A DNA stretch of 64,000 nt from Granulicella mallensis MP5ACTX8 (GCF_000178955.2 NC_016631.1:682001-746000); one strand, 5' to 3'; counted from the first letter of the stretch, positions 23,111 to 32,200 are shown. A program made the numbers and translations. Notes: generated by a model not told the origin, from the letters alone.

Positions 23111-23735
23111 TCTGCAAATAGAGAAAATCATCGAGGACTTTTCGTGGAATCACTTGGCGGAAAGATGGGCTACACTGTCCGATCTCATTTGCGCTTGTAG
23201 GTTAAGGAGACATCCTCTTGGCTTCATACACGGCGAGTTGATGAGCTATAAACACGCCGCAGTGCGTCTTCATATCTGGGATTCGATCGAGCGTGTTATG
23301 CAGGAACCTCGCTGGTTCATACATACGCATACCTTTGATCTTAAAAGTATTGTCCTTACGGGATGTCTCACCAATCGTCTGTATGCGTGGTCTGAGGCTG
23401 AATTGAGCCCTAATAAGCGGCTTTATAAAATTACTTACGCTGGAGAGGTGTCCCGTCTGGAGGCTACTGATCAGCTGGGCAGATGTGAGCCGCTTTCGTC
23501 CGAGGACGTAAACACAAGCCAAACGTACTCAGTAGATTTCGGTGAGTTCCACAATACATTTGTGCCTGAAGGGGTCTTTACTGCAACCATTGCTCTTACG
23601 ATCAAACGTCCCGGTAATCCACTTGTAGTCGGTGCTACTAATGGTGAACCCTCCTATTCCTATAGTCGGCGTGAGTTGAACCCAGAAGATCAGGACCGAA
23701 TAGTCAAAGAGCTTTTCTTGAGAGTCTGTATCTAG
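23103..23735 (+). CDS. cupin-like protein, unknown function (cassette gene 2)
   Basis: 210 residues. H74 and H76 in WFIHTHTFDLKSIVLTG, and H150 in GEFHNTFVPEGVFTATIAL, sit as in the two conserved motifs of cupin metal sites (HxH ... then His in the second motif followed by PxG). This suggests a metal-binding double-stranded beta-helix distantly like cysteine dioxygenase-type cupins. The N-terminal 70 residues are helical and unrelated to anything I know. The ATG overlaps the stop of the 2-TM gene in ATGTCTGA, indicating translational coupling. An in-frame upstream start at 23025 would lie wholly inside gene 1 and is not needed. Low GC, like its partner. Function unknown; a shared role with the membrane protein is inferred from coupling. 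Confidence 0.65.
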   Translation: MSDLQIEKIIEDFSWNHLAERWATLSDLICACRLRRHPLGFIHGELMSYKHAAVRLHIWDSIERVMQEPRWFIHTHTFDLKSIVLTGCLTNRLYAWSEAELSPNKRLYKITYAGEVSRLEATDQLGRCEPLSSEDVNTSQTYSVDFGEFHNTFVPEGVFTATIALTIKRPGNPLVVGATNGEPSYSYSRRELNPEDQDRIVKELFLRVCI

Positions 23736-23741
23736 TTTAAA

Positions 23742-25418
23742 TCACATGCTTGGTGCAGGCGGTACTGGTGGCTGGGGTGGTGTTGTGGGAGCACGCAGCG
23801 ACTTCGGCGTTTTGGGTGCCTTAGGCGCCTTGGGAGCTGTCGAAAGCACGGTGACTCCGGGGGCTGTAACCGTAATGCGAGGCGGAGCAGGTGCAGTCGG
23901 AGGCAGGGGAGCGACGGTGGTCTTGCTGATGGTCACGTCTCCGTCGCTGGTATTGATCTTTACCTGGGGACCGCCATGGCCCACCGTCTTCAGCAGCGTA
24001 TTAACTTCTGCCTTCTCCATTGGGGTTAGTCCAAAATCGTTTTCGATATCACCATTCTTCGTTTGGGCGTTTAGCTCAAATCCAGCGCTTGCCGGAACGC
24101 CGACGCTCACCGAACCATGCTGATTCGTAACAGTGATCTGTCCCAGAGGCGAGGTGTTGGTGATATCGACGGAGCCATCGCGGTTGGTAATCTGCACGTT
24201 GCCTTGCACGCGGTCCAGGGTAATGTTGCGTTCCCGGGTGTTCAGCACGACGGGGCCGAGAATCTGATCGGCCTGTAGCTCCGGTCCGGTTGCTACCTCG
24301 AACTCGCCGTCAAGCCGTGCGGCCTGGAACTGGGTGCGGCTGGTCTGGAAGCTGATCGCTCCGTTGATGTGCTCCAGATGGGTCGTCCCGAAGAAGTCTC
24401 CGCGCAGCGTCACGGGACCCGTGATGTCGGTGGCGGTAATGTCGCCGGCGCGTCCTTCGACCGTGACGATTCCATTGACGCTGTGTGCGGATACGCTCTC
24501 ATCGTCGTCGTTGACGTGGGTCTGGACGGCGCCGTTAATTCCATTCAGATCAACCTGCCCGTGATTTGCGGTGAGGGTCACATTGGCGTGGATGTCCGAT
24601 ACCTCTACATCGCCGCGCCCCGCTGTGATGGAGAGCATGGTGTTGTGTGGGACATCGACTGTCAGGTCGGCTTGTCCGCCCGCTACATCCGGCACTTCCA
24701 GCAGGACATTGGCTCCGTCAGGCTTCAGTGTAGGTTGCAGTTGAGACTCTTTCTTCTCGGCGTCGCTGTCGCTCCACGCATAGGCCTGCTTGTGGACGTT
24801 GACATGGACCTGTCCATCGTCGCTGGTGCCAGTTACCGTCACATCGCCGTGCGGGCAGTGAATGGTAAGCATTCCGCCGGAGGGGATGGAGCCTGCGACC
24901 GAGTCGTCCGCATCGTGCCGATCGCCGAAGGCGTGGTCCCAGTTGGTGAAGCCGTGCCCCAGGGCGTGTTCTTTCCACTCCATGCCGCGCTTGGTGGCCC
25001 GCGAGCATGCGCCGACGATCGCGAGGATTACCAGGAGCGTGATAACACCGCCGCCGAGAGCGCGGGTGCCGCGGACCGGGCCGCTGCTGTGTTGCGCCTG
25101 ATACTGATCCAGCGCCCACTCGGCGAGCAGGATGAGTCCTGCGCCGATCATTACGAACGGCCAGTATCCGGCATACCAGTCCAGCGCATGCGCCCAGGAG
25201 AGGCGACCGGTCTGGACGAGCAGGAACACAATGCCGACGGCCAGGATCACCAGGGGGCCAACGATCGATCCGCGGCGCTGGGCACGCATCTGCAAGCGAG
25301 TCTGAGTGCGCTGCATCCGGGCTTGCTGTTTCAGGGCGCGCTGCTGAGCCTTCCAGTCGTTGCGATTATAGGGCGGCGGATAGGGCGGCTGGCCGGAAGG
25401 AGGAGGATAGGAGCTCAT
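23742..25418 (-). CDS. DUF4097 beta-repeat protein with LiaF-like membrane domain
   Basis: 558 residues. A Pro/Tyr-rich start (SYPPPSGQPPYPPPYNR) is followed by a basic helix (about 22-45) and three TM helices (about 48-64, 80-98, 125-142). A long region (about 170-480) of short repeated beta units follows, many with the pattern GDV-T-(I/L)-x-N/T-x-(H/R/D)-G as in DUF4097 adhesin-like domains. The end is a Pro/Lys/Thr-rich tail of PKAPKAPK type. The membrane part resembles LiaI/LiaF-type stress proteins. It is the last gene of a four-gene operon with an ECF sigma and its anti-sigma; its ATG starts one base after the previous stop. A GTG at 25430 is an alternative start overlapping that gene. 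Role inferred: envelope-stress output or sensor; orientation of the beta domain is not certain. Confidence 0.75.
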   Translation of the reverse strand: MSSYPPPSGQPPYPPPYNRNDWKAQQRALKQQARMQRTQTRLQMRAQRRGSIVGPLVILAVGIVFLLVQTGRLSWAHALDWYAGYWPFVMIGAGLILLAEWALDQYQAQHSSGPVRGTRALGGGVITLLVILAIVGACSRATKRGMEWKEHALGHGFTNWDHAFGDRHDADDSVAGSIPSGGMLTIHCPHGDVTVTGTSDDGQVHVNVHKQAYAWSDSDAEKKESQLQPTLKPDGANVLLEVPDVAGGQADLTVDVPHNTMLSITAGRGDVEVSDIHANVTLTANHGQVDLNGINGAVQTHVNDDDESVSAHSVNGIVTVEGRAGDITATDITGPVTLRGDFFGTTHLEHINGAISFQTSRTQFQAARLDGEFEVATGPELQADQILGPVVLNTRERNITLDRVQGNVQITNRDGSVDITNTSPLGQITVTNQHGSVSVGVPASAGFELNAQTKNGDIENDFGLTPMEKAEVNTLLKTVGHGGPQVKINTSDGDVTISKTTVAPLPPTAPAPPRITVTAPGVTVLSTAPKAPKAPKTPKSLRAPTTPPQPPVPPAPSM

Positions 25419-25419
25419 C

Positions 25420-26745
25420 TTACTGCCCACCCTTTGCCGAGTCGTCCGTTGCGGGCCAGTGTGGCACGTGGGGTTCTGTTACAGGAGTTGCGTAGCCGGA
25501 GGTCTGCGGGGTTCCGGGAATGAAACTGGAAGCAGGAGGGACGTAGGCCGGACGGCCGACAGAGCGTTCCAACAGCAGGAGTGCACCGAAGGTAATGACC
25601 AGGATCGGCCAGGTCTGCCCGAACGTCCATACATGGGCTGCCTGCAGGGCAAAGAGAATGGCAAGAGTCATCAGCATGACCGGACCGCGCAGCATGCAGA
25701 CGAACTGAGCGCTTGCCAGCCCGCTGCCGGTCAGGCGATTGACGCCACCCAGCCAGCCCAGGCGGCGGACGAAGGCCCAGATAGAGAGGCCTGCGAGCAA
25801 CACGGGGAACAGCCAGCGACCGCTGATATGGAAGAAGGAAGAATCGATGTTGGCCAGTAGAAAGACCAGGCCAAGAGCGATCAGCCAGATGGCCCCTGTC
25901 GGGAATCGCCGCGCAGGCGAGACTGGGGGAACGGCGACGTCAGGCGTGTCCGTGCCGGTGCCAGAATAGGTTTGCGCATACGGCGGAGCTGTGGCGAAGC
26001 CGGTGTCCCTATAGGCTTGCTGGCGAATGGCTTCTGCCGTATCTTCGGCTGTCGCCGCCTGCTGCGCGGCTGCGTCTGCTCCAAACTGTGTAGGGGGAAC
26101 ATAGCCTACCCAGGAGAGGGGCGTATTGGTCGACGAGGCCGCAGGTTGACCGGGTGTCCAGCTTGTGACCGGAGTGGCTGGCGGACGCGTGGCGCTTCCA
26201 GGCCAATTCTTGCCGAAGCCCATGCGATCGCCGATGTCATTGAACCCAAAGGCATTAGGCAATGGAGTGCCCTCGATGCGGGCCTTGGCCGTGTGATAGG
26301 CCTCGAATGCCTGATAGAAGACCCAGCCTGCTACAAAGAGTCCGAAGATGCCGTTGACGCTATCGGCCAGAGAGACCAGCACGGCAAAGACGATCAGATG
26401 GACGATGCCCTTGGCGAACTGCCCGTTGTACATGGCGCCAACGCCGGGGATCAATCCCAAAAGCCATGCCAGCATAGGGCTGGGTTCGCTGGGAAGGGGG
26501 GCCGCTGGAGGAGGAACTGCCGTGCCTGGGCCCTGGGAGGGGGCCTGGGTTGGATTTTGGGTGGTTGCTGAGCCTGTGGCTTGAGTTGAGCCTGAGAGGC
26601 GTGCCTCCAGGCAGGATTCGCAGAAGATGCCCGAGCCTACGACCCGTACTGTCTCGCGGGTCAGAGGACGACCGCAATCCTGGCAGAAGCCTACCCGTTC
26701 GTTGTTCTGGCTCTCGTTTGTTGTCTCGTCAGGTTTGTCGAACAT
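25420..26745 (-). CDS. zinc-ribbon/B-box plus TM2 and LiaI-like membrane protein
   Basis: 441 residues. C21xxC24 and C42xxC45 form an N-terminal zinc ribbon/B-box-like knuckle. A TM2-like segment follows at about 90-155 (LGLIPGVGAMYNGQFAKGI, then a Gly-rich helix pair). A Pro/Gln/Thr-rich linker of about 110 residues leads to four or five C-terminal helices (about 280-400) like the DUF5668/LiaI-type domain in the DUF4097 protein next door. It is the third gene of the sigma operon, starting two bases after the anti-sigma stop. Biochemical function is unknown; the shared LiaI-type module suggests that the two proteins act together in the membrane. Confidence 0.75.
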   Translation of the reverse strand: MFDKPDETTNESQNNERVGFCQDCGRPLTRETVRVVGSGIFCESCLEARLSGSTQATGSATTQNPTQAPSQGPGTAVPPPAAPLPSEPSPMLAWLLGLIPGVGAMYNGQFAKGIVHLIVFAVLVSLADSVNGIFGLFVAGWVFYQAFEAYHTAKARIEGTPLPNAFGFNDIGDRMGFGKNWPGSATRPPATPVTSWTPGQPAASSTNTPLSWVGYVPPTQFGADAAAQQAATAEDTAEAIRQQAYRDTGFATAPPYAQTYSGTGTDTPDVAVPPVSPARRFPTGAIWLIALGLVFLLANIDSSFFHISGRWLFPVLLAGLSIWAFVRRLGWLGGVNRLTGSGLASAQFVCMLRGPVMLMTLAILFALQAAHVWTFGQTWPILVITFGALLLLERSVGRPAYVPPASSFIPGTPQTSGYATPVTEPHVPHWPATDDSAKGGQ

Positions 26746-26747
26746 GG

Positions 26748-27599
26748 CTAGGCTCCTTTCTCGAATGTTGCGTAGCGGATCCTGGGGCGTTGCAGGCTGC
26801 TGGTGCCCTGGGGTACATCCTGTTTCGGTTTGTTTTCGGGAGCCTGTTGGTTGGAGTCCGGTGTCTTGTCGCTGGACCTGTGCGTTCTATCCAGGGTGCC
26901 AGGGGCCTGCGTGTCGTCCTGAGTTTCGTTGCCGAACTCACTGTTGCGCAGGTCATTGACGCGCGACTCCACCTGATACACCACGCGCAGATTCTGGAAG
27001 GAGCGTGCCGCCGAAGCGCCGGCATCCGCCACGGTCCGGCGTAGAGACGAGGGCCGCAGGCTGCCCGCACGCAGATCGCTCAACCGGACGCCGGTCATAT
27101 TCAGCGTCAGGGCGATCGAGAAGAAGGCCATGGCTGCGGTCATCGCCAGCCGGGGCTGGAAGCTTGCGTTGCCATTCTCAAAGGAGAAGAGATCGGCCAG
27201 CTTGCGCCGGAAGGCCAGGAATCTGCCGCCGGTCTGGTCCATGGCACGGGGAGGCCAGACTTGCAGAGGCTCCTCGTAAATGGGTGCGATTACCAGGCTG
27301 GGAGCGAGGGCAGGAACCGGCGCGGCGGCAGCCGCTTGAGCGCCTGTCGTCTCTGCCAGGATTCTTTGCAGGAGAGCGGCGGGAGGTTCAGGGGTATGGC
27401 CCTTGAGCATCGCCATCCATGCGGCTCCGCGCTGCGCCTCGGCCAGTTCTTCGGCACAGGTTGTGCAGCCCGCCAGGTGCTTGTCGAATGCCCGCCGTTC
27501 GGCCTCGTTGAGCGTGCCGTCCACTGCGTCCGGGCACATCGCCTCACATACGGCGCACGCTATCGGTTTGCTGCTGTCGAACTCATCGAATTGGCCCAT
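26748..27599 (-). CDS. membrane anti-sigma factor (zf-HC2)
   Basis: 283 residues. Near the N terminus, H41xxxC45xxC48 (HLAGCTTCAEE), with an upstream Cys in ACAVCEAMC, forms the zinc-binding anti-sigma (ZAS) motif. One TM helix lies at about 155-172 (LAMTAAMAFFSIALTLNM). About 110 residues follow on the other side, ending in a Gln/Lys/Pro-rich stretch. It should hold the ECF sigma encoded immediately upstream until an envelope signal releases it. The sigma stop is ten bases before the ATG at 27599; a GTG at 27608, in frame and adjoining that stop, is an alternative start. Confidence 0.87.
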   Translation of the reverse strand: MGQFDEFDSSKPIACAVCEAMCPDAVDGTLNEAERRAFDKHLAGCTTCAEELAEAQRGAAWMAMLKGHTPEPPAALLQRILAETTGAQAAAAAPVPALAPSLVIAPIYEEPLQVWPPRAMDQTGGRFLAFRRKLADLFSFENGNASFQPRLAMTAAMAFFSIALTLNMTGVRLSDLRAGSLRPSSLRRTVADAGASAARSFQNLRVVYQVESRVNDLRNSEFGNETQDDTQAPGTLDRTHRSSDKTPDSNQQAPENKPKQDVPQGTSSLQRPRIRYATFEKGA

Positions 27600-27609
27600 G
27601 TTTGCCACC

Positions 27610-28293
27610 CTACATCACCTGCCCTTCTATACGTTTCAAAAGCTTAGCGAGTTCACTGCGTCCGCGGCTAATGCGACTCTTTACCGTGCCCTGCGGAACG
27701 CCGAGAATCTCTGCAATTTCCTTGTAATCCATATCTTCGAGGTCGCGCAAAATTACTGCCTCGCGCAGGTCCGGCGACACCTGCGCCAGAGCCTGCTGAA
27801 TCTGAGCCCGAAGTTCCAACCCGGCCATATGATGCTCCTGCCCGGGACGCGTGTCAGCCAGCTTCTCCGCTTTGGAGGGCCCGTCATCTTCGCCGTCATA
27901 CGTTTCGTCCAGCGAGTCGCTTACACGATCCATCCGCGAGCGGCGATAGCTGTCGACGAGCAGATTGCGGGTCAGCGTCGTCAGCCAGGTTGTAAAGCCA
28001 CCTTTGGCGGGGTCGAAGCTGGCGAGGTTCTTGAACATCTTCAGGAAGACTTCCTGCGTCATGTCCTCGGCCTCGGTTGCCGACCCGGTGAAACGATAAC
28101 AAATTCCGTAGATCCTGCGATGCTGCCCGGTTGCTAATTTTTCCCAGGCGTCGGCGTCGCCCTGCAGACACCGTACCGCCAACTCGGCCAGCCTGGCCTG
28201 CTCTGCTGCTGCCGCGGCGCGTTGCTCCTGCACTTGCGGAAGCGGTTCCCGCTGCGGGTCTGGATCCTGAGGGGACAGTCGCGCTTCCGTCAT
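27610..28293 (-). CDS. ECF RNA polymerase sigma factor (RpoE type)
   Basis: 227 residues from the chosen ATG. Region 2 runs through [20 protein letters not shown] and FLKMFKNLASFDPAKGGFTT WL-type sequence; region 4 is in LREAVILRDLEDMDYKEIAE and LGVPQGTVKSRISRGRSEL, the HTH binding the -35 box. A 47-residue low-complexity extension is possible from an ATG at 28434, but that start has no ribosome site, whereas AAGAGA precedes 28293. It heads an operon with its anti-sigma, a zinc/TM2 protein and a DUF4097 protein. Targets unknown; autoregulation is usual for this group. Confidence 0.9.
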   Translation of the reverse strand: MTEARLSPQDPDPQREPLPQVQEQRAAAAAEQARLAELAVRCLQGDADAWEKLATGQHRRIYGICYRFTGSATEAEDMTQEVFLKMFKNLASFDPAKGGFTTWLTTLTRNLLVDSYRRSRMDRVSDSLDETYDGEDDGPSKAEKLADTRPGQEHHMAGLELRAQIQQALAQVSPDLREAVILRDLEDMDYKEIAEILGVPQGTVKSRISRGRSELAKLLKRIEGQVM

Positions 28294-28495
28294 AGGTATC
28301 TCTTGCAAAGGCAAACGCTCCGGCCGGGAATCGCGCCCGGATGGGGGTGTCAGCGGCTCGCGCCGCAGAATCCTCGCCCCCAGCAGAACTCGGCTGTCTT
28401 GTTCGAAGATCGCCGGAATCGTCGCCGTTGCCATGTGAAGTGATACGCAACACCTGTCGCTATGGTTCCCCTTAACAGCAGAAAATAGCGAACAG

Positions 28496-28549
28496 GAACA
28501 GAAAACAGCGAAAGGAGGGGTGCAACCAGCTTATAACTGTTTTCTGTTC
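28496..28549. repeat. short palindrome between sigma operon and sodC
   Basis: GAACAGAAAACAG and CTGTTTTCTGTTC are perfect 13-bp arms around a 28-base loop. Variants (CAGAAAATAGCGAACAG on the left, ACCGCTTTACTGTTTTTT on the right) extend the dyad. It may serve as the sodC terminator on the minus strand. Confidence 0.55.
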
Positions 28550-28565
28550 ACCGCTTTACTGTTTT

Positions 28566-29087
28566 TTAGTTTTTTATGACCCCGCAGGCGATGCGATTTC
28601 CGGAGTTTCCGCTGGGATCGGTCTTCATATCGTCAGCCTTCTCGTGGACGACGATGGAGGTGCCGCCACTGGCGAAGAGCGAGTTCGGAGCGGCCGGATC
28701 GAGCGAGATCGTGGTCACGAGGAAGGTCGCGGAACCGGTGTGGTCTTCGCCGACCGATACGTTCTGCGGCAGGTCGCCGTTGTGGTGGCCCATCGGGTTG
28801 TCGAAGCCGTGCTTCTTGCCGTCCGGGTTGAAGTGGCCGCCGGCGCTCTTGAAGTCCGGGCCTTCGCAGGAGGCGTTCTGATGGATGTGGACGCCATGCG
28901 GTCCGAAGGGCACGTTTTTCAGGTCGATCTTGACCTTCACGCCCTTCTTCGCCGTCTTGAAGGTGGCTGTGCCGGCGTCTTCGCCGGTGGACGTTTTGAT
29001 TGGAACCTTAATCTCTTTGGGGCCCTGGGCCGTAGCCACCGATAGTCCTGCCACTAACCCACAAACCGCCAGCATTTTGAAACGCAT
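28566..29087 (-). CDS. sodC: periplasmic Cu/Zn superoxide dismutase
   Basis: 173 residues with a cleavable signal peptide (about 1-20, ending SVATA). It dismutates superoxide to oxygen and peroxide outside the cytoplasm. Ligands are visible: H67 and H69 (GVHIHQN), H85 (GGHFNPDGKKHG), H101/H102 (GHHNGDLPQ) and H148 (VVHEKADD). Cys74 and Cys168 can form the conserved disulfide, and an Arg near 165 (SGNRIACGVI) is the active-site arginine. TGGAGG eight bases before the ATG at 29087 sets the start; the frame stays open upstream to 29201 without signal-like sequence. It diverges from tdk. Confidence 0.93.
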   Translation of the reverse strand: MRFKMLAVCGLVAGLSVATAQGPKEIKVPIKTSTGEDAGTATFKTAKKGVKVKIDLKNVPFGPHGVHIHQNASCEGPDFKSAGGHFNPDGKKHGFDNPMGHHNGDLPQNVSVGEDHTGSATFLVTTISLDPAAPNSLFASGGTSIVVHEKADDMKTDPSGNSGNRIACGVIKN

Positions 29088-29276
29088 TGCACAGCCTCCA
29101 GTCAGAAGTACCGACAGAATACGCCTTCTCGGGGAGTCAAAGATAAACGCTGTAAAGTTCTGCAGCCAGGCCTGAGGGTGTTTTACCGACGGGTTATCCA
29201 CTGCGCCGGCTCTTCGCGGCGATTACGATAATCCAAAGCGTTTACTCCAATCGATTGACGAGGCCTCCGCCAGCCC

Positions 29277-29882
29277 ATGCAAACACAGCCCCCCGGCGTG
29301 CTCGAAGTCATTACCGGCCCCATGTTCTCCGGCAAGAGCGAGGAACTGATTCGCCGCCTCAAACGGGCGCGCATCGCTCGCCAGCGCGTAGCTTGCTACA
29401 AGCCGGACATCGACCTGCGCTATCACCGCACAGCGATCGCCTCGCACAGCGCGCAGACGCACGAGGCTACGACCGTCGCCACCGTCGAGCGGTTGCGCGA
29501 GGCCCTCTATCCGCAGCTCTCGGAGGTGGAGGTCGTGGGGATCGACGAGGTGCAGTTCTTCGACGACGGAATCATCCCCCTGGCCGTCGAGTTGATCGCC
29601 ATGGGCAAGCGCGTTCTGATGGCCGGCCTCGATACGACCTTTGAGGCGGAGCCCTTTGGCCCGGTCCCCAACCTGATGGCCATTGCGGACAAGGTCACGA
29701 AGCTCTCGGCGGTCTGCATGGTTTGCGGGGCGTCGGCGATCCATACGCAGAGGCTGGGACAGAGCCAGGAGCTGGTCGTCGTCGGGGCGGCAGGACTGTA
29801 CGAGGCACGCTGCCGCGCGCACTTCTCGCCCTTTACCGATGAGCTCGGGTCCGAACAGTTGGAGCTGCCGGCGGTAGGGTAG
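29277..29882 (+). CDS. tdk: thymidine kinase
   Basis: 201 residues. Salvages thymidine to dTMP with ATP. The P-loop GPMFSGKSEELIRRLKRA spans about residues 14-31. The DEVQFF box (GIDEVQFFDDG) near 95-105 carries the catalytic acid region. VCMVCGASA and the later RCRAHF supply the structural zinc cysteines. Length and architecture are typical of type II TK. Genes on both sides read away from it, so it is monocistronic. Confidence 0.94.
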   Translation: MQTQPPGVLEVITGPMFSGKSEELIRRLKRARIARQRVACYKPDIDLRYHRTAIASHSAQTHEATTVATVERLREALYPQLSEVEVVGIDEVQFFDDGIIPLAVELIAMGKRVLMAGLDTTFEAEPFGPVPNLMAIADKVTKLSAVCMVCGASAIHTQRLGQSQELVVVGAAGLYEARCRAHFSPFTDELGSEQLELPAVG

Positions 29883-29961
29883 TTGTACTTGTCTTCGCTG
29901 GCATTCTAAATCTCGGTGATGTAACCGGAGTTGCGATTCTTGCCTTAATCAACAAATTGAA

Positions 29962-29995
29962 GCCCCCGCATTCGTGGTGGCACGAATGCGGGGGC
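29962..29995. terminator. bidirectional terminator-like hairpin between convergent genes
   Basis: A perfect 15-bp stem (GCCCCCGCATTCGTG with its inverse) around a GTGG loop lies between tdk and the convergent hydrolase gene. There is no strong T run on either side. Confidence 0.7.
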
Positions 29996-30038
29996 CTTCG
30001 GCTAGGTCTCAGGATGACGACGAAAAACAAACAACGGC

Positions 30039-30860
30039 TTAGCTCTTGATGAAGGCCAGCAGGTCGGCGTTGATCTCGTCGGCGTGTGTGGTGCACATGC
30101 CGTGCGGATAGCCGGGGTAGACCTTCAGCGTGGCGTTCTTCACGATCTTTGCAGACAAGAGGCCGGCCGCGCCGATGGGCACAATCTGATCGTCATCGCC
30201 GTGCAGAACCAGCGTGGGGATGTCGATCTTCTTGAGGTCTTCGGTGAAGTCGGTTTCGGAGAAGGCCTTGATCGTGTCGTACTGGCTCTTGTGCGAGCCC
30301 AGCATGCCCTGGAGCCAGAAGCTGTCCTGCACGCCCTCGGAGATCTTGGCGCCTGCGCGGTTGTAGCCATAGAAGGGCAGCGTCAGGTCCTTGTAGAACT
30401 GCGACCGGTCCGCCGCGACACCCGCGCGCAGTCCGTCGAAGACAGCGAGCGGCAGACCGCCGGGGTTTTGCTCCGTCTTGAGCATCAGCGGCGGCACTGC
30501 GCCGATCAGCACGGCCTTTGCGACGCGCTTGCTACCGTGACGGCCCAGGTAGCGCGCTACTTCACCGCCGCCGGTGGAGTGGCCCACCATCACGACATCC
30601 TTCAGATCGAGCGCTTCGAACAGCTCTGCCAGATCGTCGGCGTAGGTGTCCATCTCGTTGCCGTCCCAGGGCTGGCTGGAGCGGCCGTTGCCGCGCCGGT
30701 CGTGGGCGATGACACGATAGCCCTGCTGGCCGAGGAACAACATCTGTGCGTCCCAGGCATCTGCCGTCAGCGGCCAGCCGTGCGAGAACACGATGGGTTG
30801 GCCTGTGCCCCAGTCTTTGTAGTAGAGAGTGTTTCCATCTTTGAGGGTGAGGATGCTCAT
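30039..30860 (-). CDS. alpha/beta-hydrolase, non-haem chloroperoxidase-like
   Basis: 273 residues with no signal peptide. FSHGWPL near 25-31 forms the oxyanion hole, and S95 in VGHSTGGGE is the nucleophile. [10 protein letters not shown] carries the acid, and YPGYPHGM holds the catalytic His near the C terminus. The pattern and length match cofactor-free chloroperoxidase/arylesterase-type hydrolases; the physiological reaction is most likely ester hydrolysis, with perhydrolase activity as a side reaction. AAAGGAG precedes the ATG. Monocistronic, with a terminator-like hairpin downstream. Confidence 0.88.
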   Translation of the reverse strand: MSILTLKDGNTLYYKDWGTGQPIVFSHGWPLTADAWDAQMLFLGQQGYRVIAHDRRGNGRSSQPWDGNEMDTYADDLAELFEALDLKDVVMVGHSTGGGEVARYLGRHGSKRVAKAVLIGAVPPLMLKTEQNPGGLPLAVFDGLRAGVAADRSQFYKDLTLPFYGYNRAGAKISEGVQDSFWLQGMLGSHKSQYDTIKAFSETDFTEDLKKIDIPTLVLHGDDDQIVPIGAAGLLSAKIVKNATLKVYPGYPHGMCTTHADEINADLLAFIKS

Positions 30861-30991
30861 TGAAAAATCTCCTTTGGTGCGGTGAGAGATGTTCGTGGGA
30901 GGAGCGCTTATGGAGGAGGCCGTAAGCGTAGTTTTGGTATGCCCATACTAGCTCGCGGTCCCGCGTGTCGGTATGAAGTTACAGACAAGGC

Positions 30992-32200
30992 TTACCCTTT
31001 GCGCATCAACCGTACCAGCGGCAGCAGTGCCACGCAGGCGGCGAGGCTTACAAGGGCGTCGGTGCGCAACTCCCCTCGCAGACCTCCGTGGCCGTAGGCC
31101 CAGCCGTCGAGTGCGCCCATGTAGCTGATGGGCAGGGCCGTTGCCGAGGTCAACAGCCCGAACTGCGTTGCCGCCAGAGGGTTGTTGCGCCCGATCGTAT
31201 CGAAGGTAATGGCTACAGCGGTCGAGAAAGAAAGTGCCTGGAAGATGTTCTCTCCCAGGATGGCCGTGGCAAAGGTTGCCGGGGCATGGGGGAGCGCCAG
31301 AAGGCTCAAGGTAAAGAGTGCGCCTGCGATGCCGACCACAAAATACAGCGGCAGAATCCGTATCTTCTTCGCCAGCAGAGGCAGCATCAAGCAGCCGAAC
31401 GCACCGGCCAGCATGAGCATGAGCGCGCTGATGCGGCTCACAAACTGGGGGCTGGCGTGGAAGTCCTGTCCTATGCCGCCGAGATTGTTGGTCATGGCGA
31501 ACGATCCTGTCGGCAGCAGGAATAAAGGAAGCGCCACCAGGACCTCGCGGCGTTTAAAGAGAGCCAGCAGCTCTCGTCCGAAGGCTCCAAAGCTCTCCGC
31601 GAGCCGCCTGGCCTGGGTAAGGTTTTCGAGAGGCACCGGCATCCACAGAAAGATCACGGCAGGCAAGGCGACCAGCGTGCCCAGCAGAGGGGCTATGACA
31701 GAGGGAGGCAGTACACGGGAGAGCTCGCCGGGAAGAACGGCCATCAGGGCATAGCCCAGGTAGCTTCCCACCTGGGTCCAGGCGCTGAGCTGGGCCTCGT
31801 CTTCGCGGCGTACGATCGTTCCGAGCCAACCGCCGAGTGCATTGGAGCTCAGCATGGCCGAGGCGTAGCCGATGATCAGCAGCGTCTCCAACGTGCGCAT
31901 GTGGTGCTGCGACAGGATGGCGGCGGCCATGATGGCTCCGGCGAGGATTGCGAACAGCGTCGCGTACCACCGCCGCGAGAACCTGACATCGAGCAAAGGC
32001 CCCAGGGCAAAACCCCAGAACCCCGGCGAGAGGCACGCCGCGACGATCGCTGTGATGTAGCCCTCGGGCACACCCTGTGCGGCGAGCATCTGGGGCAGCG
32101 GCACGAGCAGAAATCCGCCGAACAGGCCAAGCGTCATGTTCGACATGCCCATCAACCACAGAGGGGCATATCGTTTCGGCTGCTGGGTGATTTCGGCCAT
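30992..32200 (-). CDS. MFS transporter
   Basis: 402 residues with about 12 TM helices in two halves joined by a basic loop (about 185-210, with LTQARRLAESFGAFGRELLA and then KRRE). The cytoplasmic loop after TM2 (DVRFSRRWY) is the MFS signature loop A region in degenerate form. The pattern recalls AmpG/PAT-like permeases, but substrate cannot be told. Last gene of the trpD-UPF0145-VOC-MFS operon, 17 bases after the VOC gene. Confidence 0.8.
   Translation of the reverse strand: MAEITQQPKRYAPLWLMGMSNMTLGLFGGFLLVPLPQMLAAQGVPEGYITAIVAACLSPGFWGFALGPLLDVRFSRRWYATLFAILAGAIMAAAILSQHHMRTLETLLIIGYASAMLSSNALGGWLGTIVRREDEAQLSAWTQVGSYLGYALMAVLPGELSRVLPPSVIAPLLGTLVALPAVIFLWMPVPLENLTQARRLAESFGAFGRELLALFKRREVLVALPLFLLPTGSFAMTNNLGGIGQDFHASPQFVSRISALMLMLAGAFGCLMLPLLAKKIRILPLYFVVGIAGALFTLSLLALPHAPATFATAILGENIFQALSFSTAVAITFDTIGRNNPLAATQFGLLTSATALPISYMGALDGWAYGHGGLRGELRTDALVSLAACVALLPLVRLMRKG

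Noticed and set aside
22193..23735. Calling the cassette a CBASS or other named defence system
   Set aside because: No cyclase, HKD, TIR, protease or nuclease motif is visible; only coupling and composition support a module.
24369..25523. Plus-strand 384-codon frame
   Set aside because: Antisense to the DUF4097 gene, whose repeats and TM helices are clear.
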